Below are positions 26,925 to 35,114 of a DNA stretch of 64,000 nt, piece by piece (position 1 is the first letter of the stretch; every line of letters starts with the position of its first letter). The notes beneath the pieces are model-generated. The model was not told where the DNA came from. It did not search any database and saw nothing but the letters and a program-made list of their open reading frames with translations. The position numbers and the translations under genes were made by a program. The DNA comes from Gordonia sihwensis NBRC 108236 (lineage in GTDB: Bacteria; Actinomycetota; Actinomycetes; Mycobacteriales; Mycobacteriaceae): the NCBI RefSeq assembly GCF_000333035.1, contig NZ_BANU01000001.1, positions 62,001-126,000 on the forward strand, in the 5' to 3' direction.

Positions 26925-27391
26925 GACGTCCCGCGATGATCGCGGCGGTGACGTGCACCGCCGCGATCGCGCTCGCGGGATGTTCCGGCGGGAACGAGTC
27001 GGCGGTGTCGCCTTCGGACTCGATCCCGACTCGGGTCACGGCCTCGTCCTCGGTCACGAGCAGCGCCCCGACGCCGGTGCTTCCGCCGCCGTACATCGCG
27101 TCGGCCGATTGGGTGCAGACCGAAGTGGGACCGAGCCTGCAGATCGCCCCCACTCCCAACGGCCGGAGGGTGCAGTCGCCGACGGCGGGCGACGAGGCGT
27201 GGCGCGAGGTCCTTCGACTCGATCCGGGCGCGGACACCCCGGGGATGAAGGCGCAGTTCGACTGTCACTGGACGTTCGCCCGCATCGTCCAGCCGGACAA
27301 GCCGACCTGGAACATCGAACCGAACCGTCCCGTGGTGTCGCCCGAGGAGATGATCTCGAGCCGCTGCAATCCGGGCGGTCCGGAGGAGTAG
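26921..27391 (+). CDS. DUF2599-like lipoprotein
   Basis: 156 aa, GTG start overlapping the esterase stop by four bases. The signal peptide ends in the lipobox A-L-A-G-C with Cys21. A Ser/Thr/Pro-rich linker follows, then a compact domain with two Cys (FDCHWTFA and SSRCNPG) and a WNIEPNRP segment, a pattern I associate with DUF2599. The Cys pair probably forms a disulfide outside the membrane. The function is unknown. Confidence 0.72.
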   Translation: MRRPAMIAAVTCTAAIALAGCSGGNESAVSPSDSIPTRVTASSSVTSSAPTPVLPPPYIASADWVQTEVGPSLQIAPTPNGRRVQSPTAGDEAWREVLRLDPGADTPGMKAQFDCHWTFARIVQPDKPTWNIEPNRPVVSPEEMISSRCNPGGPEE

Positions 27392-27439
27392 GGGACCGAG
27401 GGTCCCAGGCCGGTCGAGCGAGTCGAGGAGCGTCGCTCG
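27392..27439. terminator. Two small hairpins between convergent genes
   Basis: GGGACC-gag-GGTCCC (27392-27406) is followed by CGAGCGA (27415-27421) paired with TCGCTCG (27433-27439). They lie between the lipoprotein gene and the convergent metal permease and could stop transcription in both directions. The GGTCGAGCGAG wording resembles the intergenic element at 7371. Confidence 0.55.
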
Positions 27440-27448
27440 GCCGCCGCC

Positions 27449-28312
27449 TCAGTCGCGCGACCGCATCCCCACCACGCGGCAGACGAGGTAGATGGCGAAC
27501 GAGATGGTGGTGACCATCACCGACACGGGGAGTTCGGGCGCGAGCGACAGGATGAGCCCGCCGATGGCGGAGACTCCGGCGAAGACGACCGACAGCACCA
27601 CCACGACCGTCGGATTGGCCGACAGCCGGACCGCCGCTGCGGCCGGAGTGATCAGCAGGCTCATCACCAGCAGGGCGCCGATGATCTGCACGCCCTGCGC
27701 GGCCGCGAGACCGACCAGGATCGCGAACACCACCGACAGCAGCCGCACCGGGACGCCGGACGCCGCGGCGACCCGCGGATCCAGGCTGGCGAACATCAGC
27801 GGACGGTAGATGATCGCGTACACCACCACCACGACCGCCGCGGTCACCGCGACGGCGATCAGCCCGGTGCGTCCGACACTCGCCACCTGCCCGGCCAGCA
27901 GTGCGAAGCCGGTGCCGACCCGGCCGTAGAGGCTCAAGAACAGCACGCCGAGACCGAGGCCGAAGGCCATGACGGCACCGATCACCGAGTCCCGTTCCCT
28001 CGCGCGGCGACCCAGGAGCCCGGACACCGCGGCCGCGAACACCGCGCCGATCACGCCGCCGATGTTCACGCCCACGCCGGCGAGCAGCGCCGCGGCCGCA
28101 CCGGTGAACGAGAGCTCTGCGGCACCGTGGACGGCGAAACTCATCTGCCGTGCGACGATCATCGGACCCAGCAGGCCGCCGAGCAGCGCGAGCAACGCGA
28201 TGGCGAGCACCGACTGCTGAACGAAGTCGCGGGAGAGCAGGTCTGCCGTCTGCGAGAAGTTCCAGAAGTTGCCGATGTCGGCGGCGAGCACGGTCGTCGT
28301 CGGCGCGATCAC
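27449..28312 (-). CDS. Metal ABC transporter permease (ZnuB/MntB type)
   Basis: 287 aa with eight or nine membrane helices, ABC-3 family. FAVHGAAELSFTGAAAALLAG and GAVMAFGLGLGVLFLSLYG are typical segments. It forms the membrane channel for zinc or manganese import with the ATPase and binding protein encoded just upstream. The GTG start overlaps the ATPase stop by four bases (GTGA). Confidence 0.9.
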   Translation of the reverse strand: MIAPTTTVLAADIGNFWNFSQTADLLSRDFVQQSVLAIALLALLGGLLGPMIVARQMSFAVHGAAELSFTGAAAALLAGVGVNIGGVIGAVFAAAVSGLLGRRARERDSVIGAVMAFGLGLGVLFLSLYGRVGTGFALLAGQVASVGRTGLIAVAVTAAVVVVVYAIIYRPLMFASLDPRVAAASGVPVRLLSVVFAILVGLAAAQGVQIIGALLVMSLLITPAAAAVRLSANPTVVVVLSVVFAGVSAIGGLILSLAPELPVSVMVTTISFAIYLVCRVVGMRSRD

Positions 28313-29139
28313 AGATCCTCCCCGGCGACCGCGAATCCGGCGTCGGTCCCGAGTACGTCGCCCGGATACTGATGAGCGACGCAGTGGTGATCGTCCTCGC
28401 CTCCGATCACCACGAGCCGCCCGCCGATCCGGAGCACCTCCACCGGGCTGCCGTACAGCTCGGTCAGGGTGCGCGTGTTCATCACCTCTTCGACCGCGCC
28501 GATGCGGAACGATCCGCCGGCCAGGTAGAGCACGCGGTCGACGAACGGCAGCACCGGATTGAGTTCGTGAGTGACGAACAGGACCGCGGTGTCATCACGC
28601 CGCCTCCGGGCGTCGAGCAGATCGACCACCACCCGCTGGCTCGCGAGATCGAGACTGGCGAGCGGCTCGTCGCACAGGAGGATGGCCGGGTCGCGGGTGA
28701 GCGCCTGCGCTATCCGGAGCCGTTGCTGCTCGCCGCCCGACAGCAGCCCCAGCGGCCGGTTCGCGAAGCCGGTGGCGCCGACCTGTCGGAGCGCCGAGTC
28801 GACGGCGGTGCGCCGACGGGACATACCGCGCAGCCCGATGCCCCAAGCGGAGCCGTCGACGCCGAAACCCACCAGGTCGCGGCCGCGCAGCATCATCGTG
28901 TCGGAATCCTCGGCGTGTTGCTGCGGCACGTATCCGAGACTGCCGTGTGCGGAGATGGTCCCGGTGGTGGGTACGGTCTGGCCGAGGATCGCGCGCAGCA
29001 GTGAGGTCTTGCCCGAACCGTTGGGGCCGAGGACGGCGATGAACTCGCCGGGCGCGATGTCGAGATCGAGGCCGCGCCAGAGGACGCGGTCGCCGAACTG
29101 CAGTCCGACGTCGCGAAAGCTGAGTACCGCGTCGGTCAT
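28309..29139 (-). CDS. Metal ABC transporter ATP-binding protein (ZnuC/MntA type)
   Basis: 276 aa from the ATG at 29139, which overlaps the binding-protein stop (ATGA). Walker A GPNGSGKTS, Q-loop in YVPQQHAED, signature LLSGGEQQR, Walker B ILLCDEPLASLD and the H-loop THEL are all intact. The final ~45 residues after the ABC domain are His/Asp-containing (GGEDDHHCVAHQ), which could sense metal; that is inference. Confidence 0.92.
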   Translation of the reverse strand: MTDAVLSFRDVGLQFGDRVLWRGLDLDIAPGEFIAVLGPNGSGKTSLLRAILGQTVPTTGTISAHGSLGYVPQQHAEDSDTMMLRGRDLVGFGVDGSAWGIGLRGMSRRRTAVDSALRQVGATGFANRPLGLLSGGEQQRLRIAQALTRDPAILLCDEPLASLDLASQRVVVDLLDARRRRDDTAVLFVTHELNPVLPFVDRVLYLAGGSFRIGAVEEVMNTRTLTELYGSPVEVLRIGGRLVVIGGEDDHHCVAHQYPGDVLGTDAGFAVAGEDL

Positions 29140-30035
29140 CCGTTCAACGCCTTCGCCAGCGCGTCGATCTGGCCGCGCTGCCACGCGATGTAGTCGGTCA
29201 CGCCCTCGGGCAGGCTCTCGGTGAACTCGACCACCGGGATTCCCGCCTTGCGGGCGGTGTCGAGCACGGCCTGAGTGCTCGGGTTGACGGCCTGGCGGTT
29301 GTAGATCAGGACCTTGGCGCGGTGCTGGGTCAGCAGATCATCGAACTTCGCGCGGTCGGCGGCCGACGGCGACTGTCCCTGCTCGACGGCGTCGACGAAG
29401 CCCGGGGGAGCGATGTCGACCAGTCCGGCGTCGGTGAGGACGGCCGCGGCGAGCGGTTCGGTGGACGCCACCTCGGCGCCGTCGTGGTGCGCCTTGATGT
29501 CGGCCAGAGCGGCCCGCAGTCCGTTGATCTGGCTGTTGAAGACGCCGGCGCGGTCGCGGTAGTAGGCGGCGTTGGCCGGGGCGATCTCGGCGAGCTCGTT
29601 CGCGATCGCGTTCGCGGTGTCGGCGACGGCGGCGAGGTCGTAGAAGACGTGCTCGTTGCCGCGCGTCTTGTCCGACCGCACGTCCGCGGCCACCACCTCG
29701 GCACCCTTCGCGTCGGCGGCCGCCTCCTCCATGAAGTGGTCGTAGTGGTCGCCGTTCATGACGATGAGGTTGGCGTCCTGGACGCGAGCGGTATCCGCAC
29801 TCGACGGCTCGAACTCGTGGGGATCGCCGTCGGGCGAGGTGTACAGGGCGCTGACGTCGGCGTGTTCGCCGCCCACCGCGCTCGCGACGGAGGCCCACAC
29901 GTCGGTGGACGCGACGACGACGGGTTTGTCGGTGGGCGCGGGACCGTCGTTGCCGCCGCATGCGGCGGTGGCGACGGCGATGAGGAGGGCGAGGGGCGCC
30001 AGGAGGGCGCGGCGCGCGGACCCGGTCTTCGTCAT
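29136..30035 (-). CDS. Metal-binding lipoprotein of the ABC importer (ZnuA family)
   Basis: 299 aa with lipobox T-A-A-C (Cys26). The cluster A-I binding-protein fold shows DPHEFEPSSAD with the first metal His, further histidines in the NGDHYDHF and NEHVFYD segments, and an acidic residue near the C-terminal FTESLPEG. A long His-rich loop typical of some ZnuA proteins is absent, so zinc versus manganese is open. The Zur-like box upstream favours zinc. Confidence 0.9.
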   Translation of the reverse strand: MTKTGSARRALLAPLALLIAVATAACGGNDGPAPTDKPVVVASTDVWASVASAVGGEHADVSALYTSPDGDPHEFEPSSADTARVQDANLIVMNGDHYDHFMEEAAADAKGAEVVAADVRSDKTRGNEHVFYDLAAVADTANAIANELAEIAPANAAYYRDRAGVFNSQINGLRAALADIKAHHDGAEVASTEPLAAAVLTDAGLVDIAPPGFVDAVEQGQSPSAADRAKFDDLLTQHRAKVLIYNRQAVNPSTQAVLDTARKAGIPVVEFTESLPEGVTDYIAWQRGQIDALAKALNG

Positions 30036-30055
30036 CGGGAGGTTCCTTTGGAAGA

Positions 30056-30070
30056 TAATGAAAATCGTTA
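30056..30070 (-). promoter_or_regulatory. Zur/Fur-family operator candidate
   Basis: TAATGAAAATCGTTA is a 15-bp imperfect palindrome (TAA and GA mirrored by TC and TTA) centred about 28 nt before the ZnuA-like start. Actinobacterial Zur boxes have the form TGAaAATcATTttCA, and this site shares the ATGAAAATCgTT core. It stands out in the GC-rich surroundings and fits zinc-responsive control of the transporter. Confidence 0.6.
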
Positions 30071-30168
30071 CCGGGAAAGTGTATTACCGGGGTGCCGTTG
30101 ATGTCGAAGCGATGCTCAAGTGCGCATGAGTCGCCGCCTGCGCATGTGTCGAGCGCGGCCGGCCGCAT

Positions 30169-30174
30169 TAGGCT
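30169..30174 (+). promoter_or_regulatory. -10 box TAGGCT of mshA
   Basis: TAGGCT ends 6 nt before the mshA ATG, a leaderless arrangement. Confidence 0.55.
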
Positions 30175-30180
30175 GGGGTC

Positions 30181-31500
30181 ATGACCGCTGGCTCCGCCCC
30201 GAGACGCATCGCTCTGATCTCGGTGCACACCTCCCCGTTGGCGCAGCCGGGCACCGGTGACGCCGGAGGAATGAACGTCTACGTCTGGCAGACGGCCACC
30301 AGGCTGGCGCGCCGCGGTGTGGAGGTCGAGATCTTCACGCGTGCCACGTCGTCGGCGGACGCGCCGGTGGTCGCGGCCGCCCCCGGGGTCACCGTGCGCA
30401 ATGTGGTCGCGGGTCCCTTCGACGGCCTCGACAAGCGTGACCTGCCGAGCCAGTTGTGCGCGTTCTCGGCGAACGTACTGCGGGCGGAGGCCGCCCAGGA
30501 GCCCGGCTACTACGACCTGATCCACTCCCACTACTGGCTCTCGGGCCAGGTCGGCTGGCTCGCGCGCGACCGCTGGGGAGTGCCGCTCGTGCACACCGCG
30601 CACACGCTCGCCGCGGTCAAGAACGCCTCGCTGGCGGCGGGGGACGCCGCCGAGCCGATGCTGCGTGTGGTCGGTGAGCAGCAGGTGGTCGACGAAGCGG
30701 ACCGTCTCGTCGCGAACACCGCCACCGAGGTCGGCGAACTGGTCCAGATGTACGGCGCCGATCCCTCCCGCATCGACGTGGTGGTTCCCGGCGCCGATCT
30801 GGACCGCTACTCCCCGGGCGACCGAGCGGCCTCCCGCGCCGCGCTCGGGCTGGATCAGAACGATGTGCTCGTCACCTTTGTCGGCCGGATCCAGCCCTTG
30901 AAGGCGCCGGACGTCCTGGTCTCGGCGATGGCGCCGCTGATCGCGGGCGACTCCTCCGGGCGTCTGCGCGTGCTGGTGGTGGGCGGACCGTCGGGCAGCG
31001 GACTGGCCCAGCCGTCGGCACTCATGGACCTCACTCGGCAACTGGGAATCGCCGACCGCGTCGACTTCCTGCCGCCGCAGCCGCCGGAGCGGCTGGTGCA
31101 CGTCTACCGGGCGTCCGATCTGGTGGCGGTGCCGAGTTACTCGGAGAGCTTCGGGCTGGTCGCGATCGAGGCGCAGGCGTGCGGAGTGCCGGTGATCGCC
31201 GCGCGCGTGGGCGGACTCGGCGTGGCGGTGGACGACGGCCGCACCGGTGTGCTGGTGGACGGTCACGACATCGGCGTCTGGACCGACCGCCTCGCCGAAC
31301 TCGTCGCCGACCCGGATCGCCGCGCGGGAATGGGGCGGGCGGCCGCTCTGCATGCGCGGCAGTTCTCGTGGGAGCACACCACCGACGCGCTGCTGGAGAG
31401 TTACGACCGAGCGATCGCGGCGTTCGGCGGCGACGTTCGACGCGATGCCGGGCGATTCGGCATCCGACGCTGGAGGAACCGATCGAGGGTGATGGTGTGA
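30181..31500 (+). CDS. mshA: D-inositol-3-phosphate glycosyltransferase MshA
   Basis: 439 aa, GT-B fold, GT4 family. The N-terminal [23 protein letters not shown] loop and [13 protein letters not shown] are diagnostic of MshA. The C-terminal nucleotide-sugar site includes [14 protein letters not shown] and the EX7E motif in [19 protein letters not shown]. It joins GlcNAc to inositol-3-phosphate, the first step of mycothiol synthesis. The stop overlaps the next start by four bases (GTGA). Confidence 0.95.
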   Translation: MTAGSAPRRIALISVHTSPLAQPGTGDAGGMNVYVWQTATRLARRGVEVEIFTRATSSADAPVVAAAPGVTVRNVVAGPFDGLDKRDLPSQLCAFSANVLRAEAAQEPGYYDLIHSHYWLSGQVGWLARDRWGVPLVHTAHTLAAVKNASLAAGDAAEPMLRVVGEQQVVDEADRLVANTATEVGELVQMYGADPSRIDVVVPGADLDRYSPGDRAASRAALGLDQNDVLVTFVGRIQPLKAPDVLVSAMAPLIAGDSSGRLRVLVVGGPSGSGLAQPSALMDLTRQLGIADRVDFLPPQPPERLVHVYRASDLVAVPSYSESFGLVAIEAQACGVPVIAARVGGLGVAVDDGRTGVLVDGHDIGVWTDRLAELVADPDRRAGMGRAAALHARQFSWEHTTDALLESYDRAIAAFGGDVRRDAGRFGIRRWRNRSRVMV

Positions 31501-32084
31501 ACGCAGACGAGACGGCCGCGGCCCTGAGCGCCGCTCTGGACGAGACCGGCATCGAGTACGTCCGGAAGTCGTCGGGCGGTGCGAAGTCCGAGCACTTCGT
31601 TCTTGAGCTTCCCGGAGAACGGAAGCTCAAGACCACGGTGCTGCTCACCGCCGGCGCGCACGGGGTCCGAGTGGAGGCCTTCGTCTGCCGCCGCGCGGAC
31701 GAGAACCTCGAGGCCGTGTACCGGTATCTCCTCAAACGCAATCGCCGGCTCTACGGGGTGGCGTACACCCTCGACAACGTCGGCGACATCTACCTGGTGG
31801 GGCGGATCTCCGCGGAGGCGCTCTCGCGCACCGAGGTGGACCGGGTGCTCGGCCAGGTCCTCGAGGCCGCCGACGGCGACTTCAATCAGATCCTCGAGAT
31901 CGGTTTCCTCACCTCGATCCGTCGCGAATGGGCCTGGCGCAAGGCCCGGGGCGAGTCGATGCGGAACCTCGCGGCCTTCGAGCATCTGATCGACGAGGAC
32001 GATCTGCCGCAGATCGCGCCCCTCGACGATCCCGACGCGGAACCGGTGTGGTCGGTCGGCGACGCCGGAACAGCCCCGTCGTAG
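31497..32084 (+). CDS. YbjN-domain protein
   Basis: 195 aa from the GTG at 31497. The YbjN fold (also described as type III secretion chaperone-like) spans about residues 10-150 and includes [20 protein letters not shown] and [14 protein letters not shown]. It corresponds by position to Rv0487, after mshA. The role is not established. Sequence upstream in the same frame is the mshA shadow. Confidence 0.85.
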   Translation: MNADETAAALSAALDETGIEYVRKSSGGAKSEHFVLELPGERKLKTTVLLTAGAHGVRVEAFVCRRADENLEAVYRYLLKRNRRLYGVAYTLDNVGDIYLVGRISAEALSRTEVDRVLGQVLEAADGDFNQILEIGFLTSIRREWAWRKARGESMRNLAAFEHLIDEDDLPQIAPLDDPDAEPVWSVGDAGTAPS

Positions 32085-32122
32085 TGTCTCGAATGTCGGG
32101 TAGCGTGGGGACCTGACCAACA

Positions 32123-32140
32123 CGACAATGCCCATTGTCG
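32123..32140. promoter_or_regulatory. Perfect inverted repeat before the acyl-CoA ligase
   Basis: CGACAATG and CATTGTCG face each other across a CC spacer. The repeat lies 30 nt upstream of the ligase start and after the end of the mshA-ybjN unit, a typical repressor operator position. No regulator gene is adjacent. Confidence 0.55.
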
Positions 32141-32169
32141 AATATCCCGTCATCTCCAGAAGGGTCACC

Positions 32170-33774
32170 ATGAGCTTCGCATCGCCGTATCCCGACGTCG
32201 AGATCCCGAACGTCAGCGTCTACGACTACCTGTTCGGTGGACTCGAGGAGAACGACCTCGACCGGGTCGCGCTCATCGACTCGAAGTCGGGTGCGCAGAC
32301 CACGTACCGGCAGTTGGTCGGACAGATCGACGCCGCGGCGGGTGCGATCGCGGCGCGCGGGCTCGGCGTCGGCGACGTGGTCGCGATCCTGTCGCCCAAC
32401 ATCCCGGCGTTCGCCACGGTGTTCCACGGCGTGCTCCGCTCCGGCGCGACCGCCACCACGCTCAACGCACTGTTCACCGCACCCGAGATCAAGAAGCAAC
32501 TCCTCGACTCCGAGGCGAAACTGCTCATCACCATCTCGCTGCTCGCACCGGCCGCGATCGAGGCGGCCCGCGAGGTGGGACTGGCGGACGACGCCGTGAT
32601 CGTGCTCGACGGCGAGGGCCAGGCGGCCACCGGGCATCCGAACGCCGCCGAACTCCTGGGGGGAGGGCATCGCGCACCGGAGGTGAGCTTCGACCCGGCC
32701 ACCCACATCGCGGTGCTGCCGTACAGCTCGGGCACCACCGGCAACCCCAAGGGCGTGATGCTCAGTCACCGCAACCTGGTCGCCAACGTCGCGCAGATCG
32801 AGCCGCTGCAGGGGATGAAGTCCGACGACGTGATCCTCGCCGTCCTCCCGTTCTTCCACATCTACGGCATGACGGTGCTCCTGAACGCCGCACTCAAGGC
32901 CCGGGCGAGCCTGTTCGTGATGCCGCGCTTCGACCTCGTCGAGTTCCTCGAGGGCATCCAGAAGCACAAGGTCACCTATGCCTTCATCGCGCCGCCCGTG
33001 GCCGTCGCGCTCGCCAAGCATCCGATCGTCGATCAGTACGATCTGTCGTCGCTGCACACCATGCTCTCCGGCGCGGCGCCGCTGGACGAGGAACTGGGCC
33101 AAGCTGTGGCCAAGCGTCTCGGCCTGCACATGCTGCAGGGCTTCGGCATGAGCGAGCTCTCGCCGGTGAGCCACCTGATCCCGTTCGACGGCGGTACGGG
33201 CACGCGCGGTGTCGAGGCACCGCTGTCGTCGGTCGGCTGGGCCGTACCGAACTCGGAGAACCGGATCGTCGATCCGGCCACCGGGGAGGACATCGACATC
33301 CCCGCCGACGGCGTGTCCGAGCCCGGTGAGCTGTGGGTCCGCGGACCCAACGTGATGGTCGGCTACCTCAACAACGAGGCGGCGACCGCCGAGACCATCG
33401 TCGAGGGCGGCTGGCTGCGCACCGGCGACATGGCGACGGTCGACTCGACCGGCTGCGTCACGATCGTCGACCGGCTCAAGGAACTCATCAAGTACAAGGG
33501 TTATCAGGTCCCGCCGGCCGAGCTGGAGGCGCTGCTGCTGACGCATCCGAAGATCGCCGACGTCGCGGTGGTCGGCGCGCTCGACGCCGACGGCGAGGAG
33601 ATCCCGAAGGCCTTCGTCGTGGTCGCCGAGGGCGCGGAGCTGACCGCGGACGAGGTCATGGCGTTCACCGCCGAACGCGTCGCGCCGTACAAGAAGGTCC
33701 GGGCCGTCGAGTTCATCTCGGCCGTCCCCAAGTCGGCCTCCGGCAAGATCCTCCGCAAGGATCTGCGGAAGTAG
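32170..33774 (+). CDS. AMP-forming acyl/aryl-CoA ligase (4-coumarate-CoA ligase-like)
   Basis: 534 aa from the ATG at 32170, which has AGAAGG upstream; an earlier ATG at 32128 would place the palindrome inside the gene. Motifs are P-loop YSSGTTGNPKGV, GFGMSELSP, the hinge region WLRTGDMATVD, DRLKELIKYKGYQV, and the catalytic Lys in SASGKILRKDL. It activates a carboxylic acid to its CoA thioester. The gene is absent from this place in M. tuberculosis, so it looks like a local addition. The substrate is unknown. Confidence 0.9.
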   Translation: MSFASPYPDVEIPNVSVYDYLFGGLEENDLDRVALIDSKSGAQTTYRQLVGQIDAAAGAIAARGLGVGDVVAILSPNIPAFATVFHGVLRSGATATTLNALFTAPEIKKQLLDSEAKLLITISLLAPAAIEAAREVGLADDAVIVLDGEGQAATGHPNAAELLGGGHRAPEVSFDPATHIAVLPYSSGTTGNPKGVMLSHRNLVANVAQIEPLQGMKSDDVILAVLPFFHIYGMTVLLNAALKARASLFVMPRFDLVEFLEGIQKHKVTYAFIAPPVAVALAKHPIVDQYDLSSLHTMLSGAAPLDEELGQAVAKRLGLHMLQGFGMSELSPVSHLIPFDGGTGTRGVEAPLSSVGWAVPNSENRIVDPATGEDIDIPADGVSEPGELWVRGPNVMVGYLNNEAATAETIVEGGWLRTGDMATVDSTGCVTIVDRLKELIKYKGYQVPPAELEALLLTHPKIADVAVVGALDADGEEIPKAFVVVAEGAELTADEVMAFTAERVAPYKKVRAVEFISAVPKSASGKILRKDLRK

Positions 33775-33834
33775 GCGGTCGGGGCGCGTCACTCGGTCGC
33801 TCGACCGCCGCGGCCGTATGGGAAACTATGCGGC

Positions 33835-34578
33835 ATGAGCAACGGCACCCTGATCCTGATGCGACACGGCGAGAGCGAATGGAACGCGTCCAACCAGTTC
33901 ACCGGCTGGGTCGACGTCGCCCTGACCGACAAGGGACGGGCGGAAGCCGTCCGTGCGGGAGAACTGCTGGTGGAACACGATCTGCTGCCCGACGTCCTGT
34001 ACACGTCGCTGCTGCGCCGTGCCATCACCACCGCGCAGATCGCGCTCGACACCGCCGACCGTCACTGGATCCCGGTGGTCCGCGACTGGCGGCTCAACGA
34101 GCGTCACTACGGTGCGCTGCAGGGGCTCAACAAAGCGGAGACGAAGGCGAAGTACGGCGACGAGCAGTTCATGCTGTGGCGCCGCAGCTACGACACCCCG
34201 CCGCCCGCGATCGCGCCCGACAGCGAGTACAGCCAGGTCGGCGATCCGCGCTACGCCGGCATCGAGGTGCCCCTCACCGAGTGCCTTCAGGACGTGGTCG
34301 AGCGGCTGATCCCGTACTACACCGAGGCCATCGAGGCGGACCTGCGCGCCGGTAAGAACGTTCTGGTCGCCGCCCACGGCAACTCTCTGCGGGCACTGGT
34401 GAAGCACCTGGACGGCATCTCGGACGCCGACATCGCCGGGCTGAACATCCCGACCGGCAACCCGCTGCGCTACGACCTCGGCGACGACCTCCGCCCGACC
34501 ACCGCGGGCGGGGTGTACCTGGATCCCGAGGCCGCGGCCGCGGGTGCGGCAGCCGTTGCGGCGCAGGGCAATAAGTAG
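33835..34578 (+). CDS. gpmA: 2,3-bisphosphoglycerate-dependent phosphoglycerate mutase
   Basis: 247 aa. The phosphohistidine is His11 in [10 protein letters not shown], followed by [13 protein letters not shown] and [13 protein letters not shown], then the second His in [14 protein letters not shown]. It interconverts 3- and 2-phosphoglycerate in glycolysis. The last ~15 residues are Ala-rich. A small inverted repeat CGGTCG-CT-CGACCG (33794-33807) lies between the ligase stop and this start. Confidence 0.95.
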   Translation: MSNGTLILMRHGESEWNASNQFTGWVDVALTDKGRAEAVRAGELLVEHDLLPDVLYTSLLRRAITTAQIALDTADRHWIPVVRDWRLNERHYGALQGLNKAETKAKYGDEQFMLWRRSYDTPPPAIAPDSEYSQVGDPRYAGIEVPLTECLQDVVERLIPYYTEAIEADLRAGKNVLVAAHGNSLRALVKHLDGISDADIAGLNIPTGNPLRYDLGDDLRPTTAGGVYLDPEAAAAGAAAVAAQGNK

Positions 34579-34614
34579 CCCGAATCCGCATGGCGCCGCC
34601 GGTGTGGCCTGCGC

Positions 34615-34620
34615 TACATT
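34615..34620 (+). promoter_or_regulatory. -10 box TACATT, leaderless arrangement
   Basis: TACATT ends 7 nt before the ATG of the small acetyltransferase-like gene at 34628. Confidence 0.5.
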
Positions 34621-34627
34621 GGTACGT

Positions 34628-34933
34628 ATGACTGACGGTACTCTAGAGGTCACCCATCTCTCGGTGCAGGAGCGCTACCGCGCCCATCTGACCGACGGAG
34701 ACGGTGAACCGGTCGAGGTCGGGTACATCGACTACACGCAGGACGGTGATCGGCTCGCGCTGACCCACACCGTCGTCTACGAGCGCTTCGGCGGGCGCGG
34801 CTTCGCGGCCCAGTTGGTCAAACACGTTCTCGAGGACGTTCGCGCCAACGGGCAGCGGGTCGTGCCCGTCTGTTCGTATGTTCAGAAGTACGTCGAGAAG
34901 CACCCCGAGTACTCGGACATCGTCGTCTCCTGA
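34628..34933 (+). CDS. Small GNAT-family N-acetyltransferase-like protein (YjdJ type)
   Basis: 101 aa from the ATG at 34628. The compact fold contains GYIDYTQDGDRLALTHTVV and the acetyl-CoA pyrophosphate loop region RFGGRGFAAQLVKHVLEDVR, then VVPVCSYVQKYVEKHPEY, the hallmark of the ~95-residue YjdJ/GCN5-related group. The natural substrate is unknown. The product is complete at this short length. Confidence 0.85.
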   Translation: MTDGTLEVTHLSVQERYRAHLTDGDGEPVEVGYIDYTQDGDRLALTHTVVYERFGGRGFAAQLVKHVLEDVRANGQRVVPVCSYVQKYVEKHPEYSDIVVS

Positions 34934-34986
34934 TCGTTAATCTCCCCGCAACCCAGGAGAACCCGGCGTGAACGAGCGCCGAAAAC

Positions 34987-35056
34987 TGTTCGCCCAGGCT
35001 GCGAACACCCGTCGATCCGACGTAAGCTTCGGGATGTGTCCGGCGATCGGACACAT
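34987..35056. promoter_or_regulatory. Two inverted repeats upstream of senX3
   Basis: TGTTCGC (34987-34993) faces GCGAACA (35001-35007) over 7 nt. ATGTGTCCG (35034-35042) faces CGGACACAT (35048-35056) over 5 nt. Both are perfect. They occupy the 181-bp gap before senX3. They are not direct-repeat Pho boxes of the RegX3 type, so another regulator or RNA structure is possible. Confidence 0.55.
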
Positions 35057-35114
35057 TCTGTTCGAATGTCGTTGAGGCGAAGCAGGGAGTCGTGCGGCGG
35101 AAGACGCGATCACG

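Noticed and set aside
33794-33807. CGGTCG-CT-CGACCG before gpmA as a terminator or operator
   Set aside because: A 6-bp GC stem is common by chance in this composition, and the spacing gives no further support.
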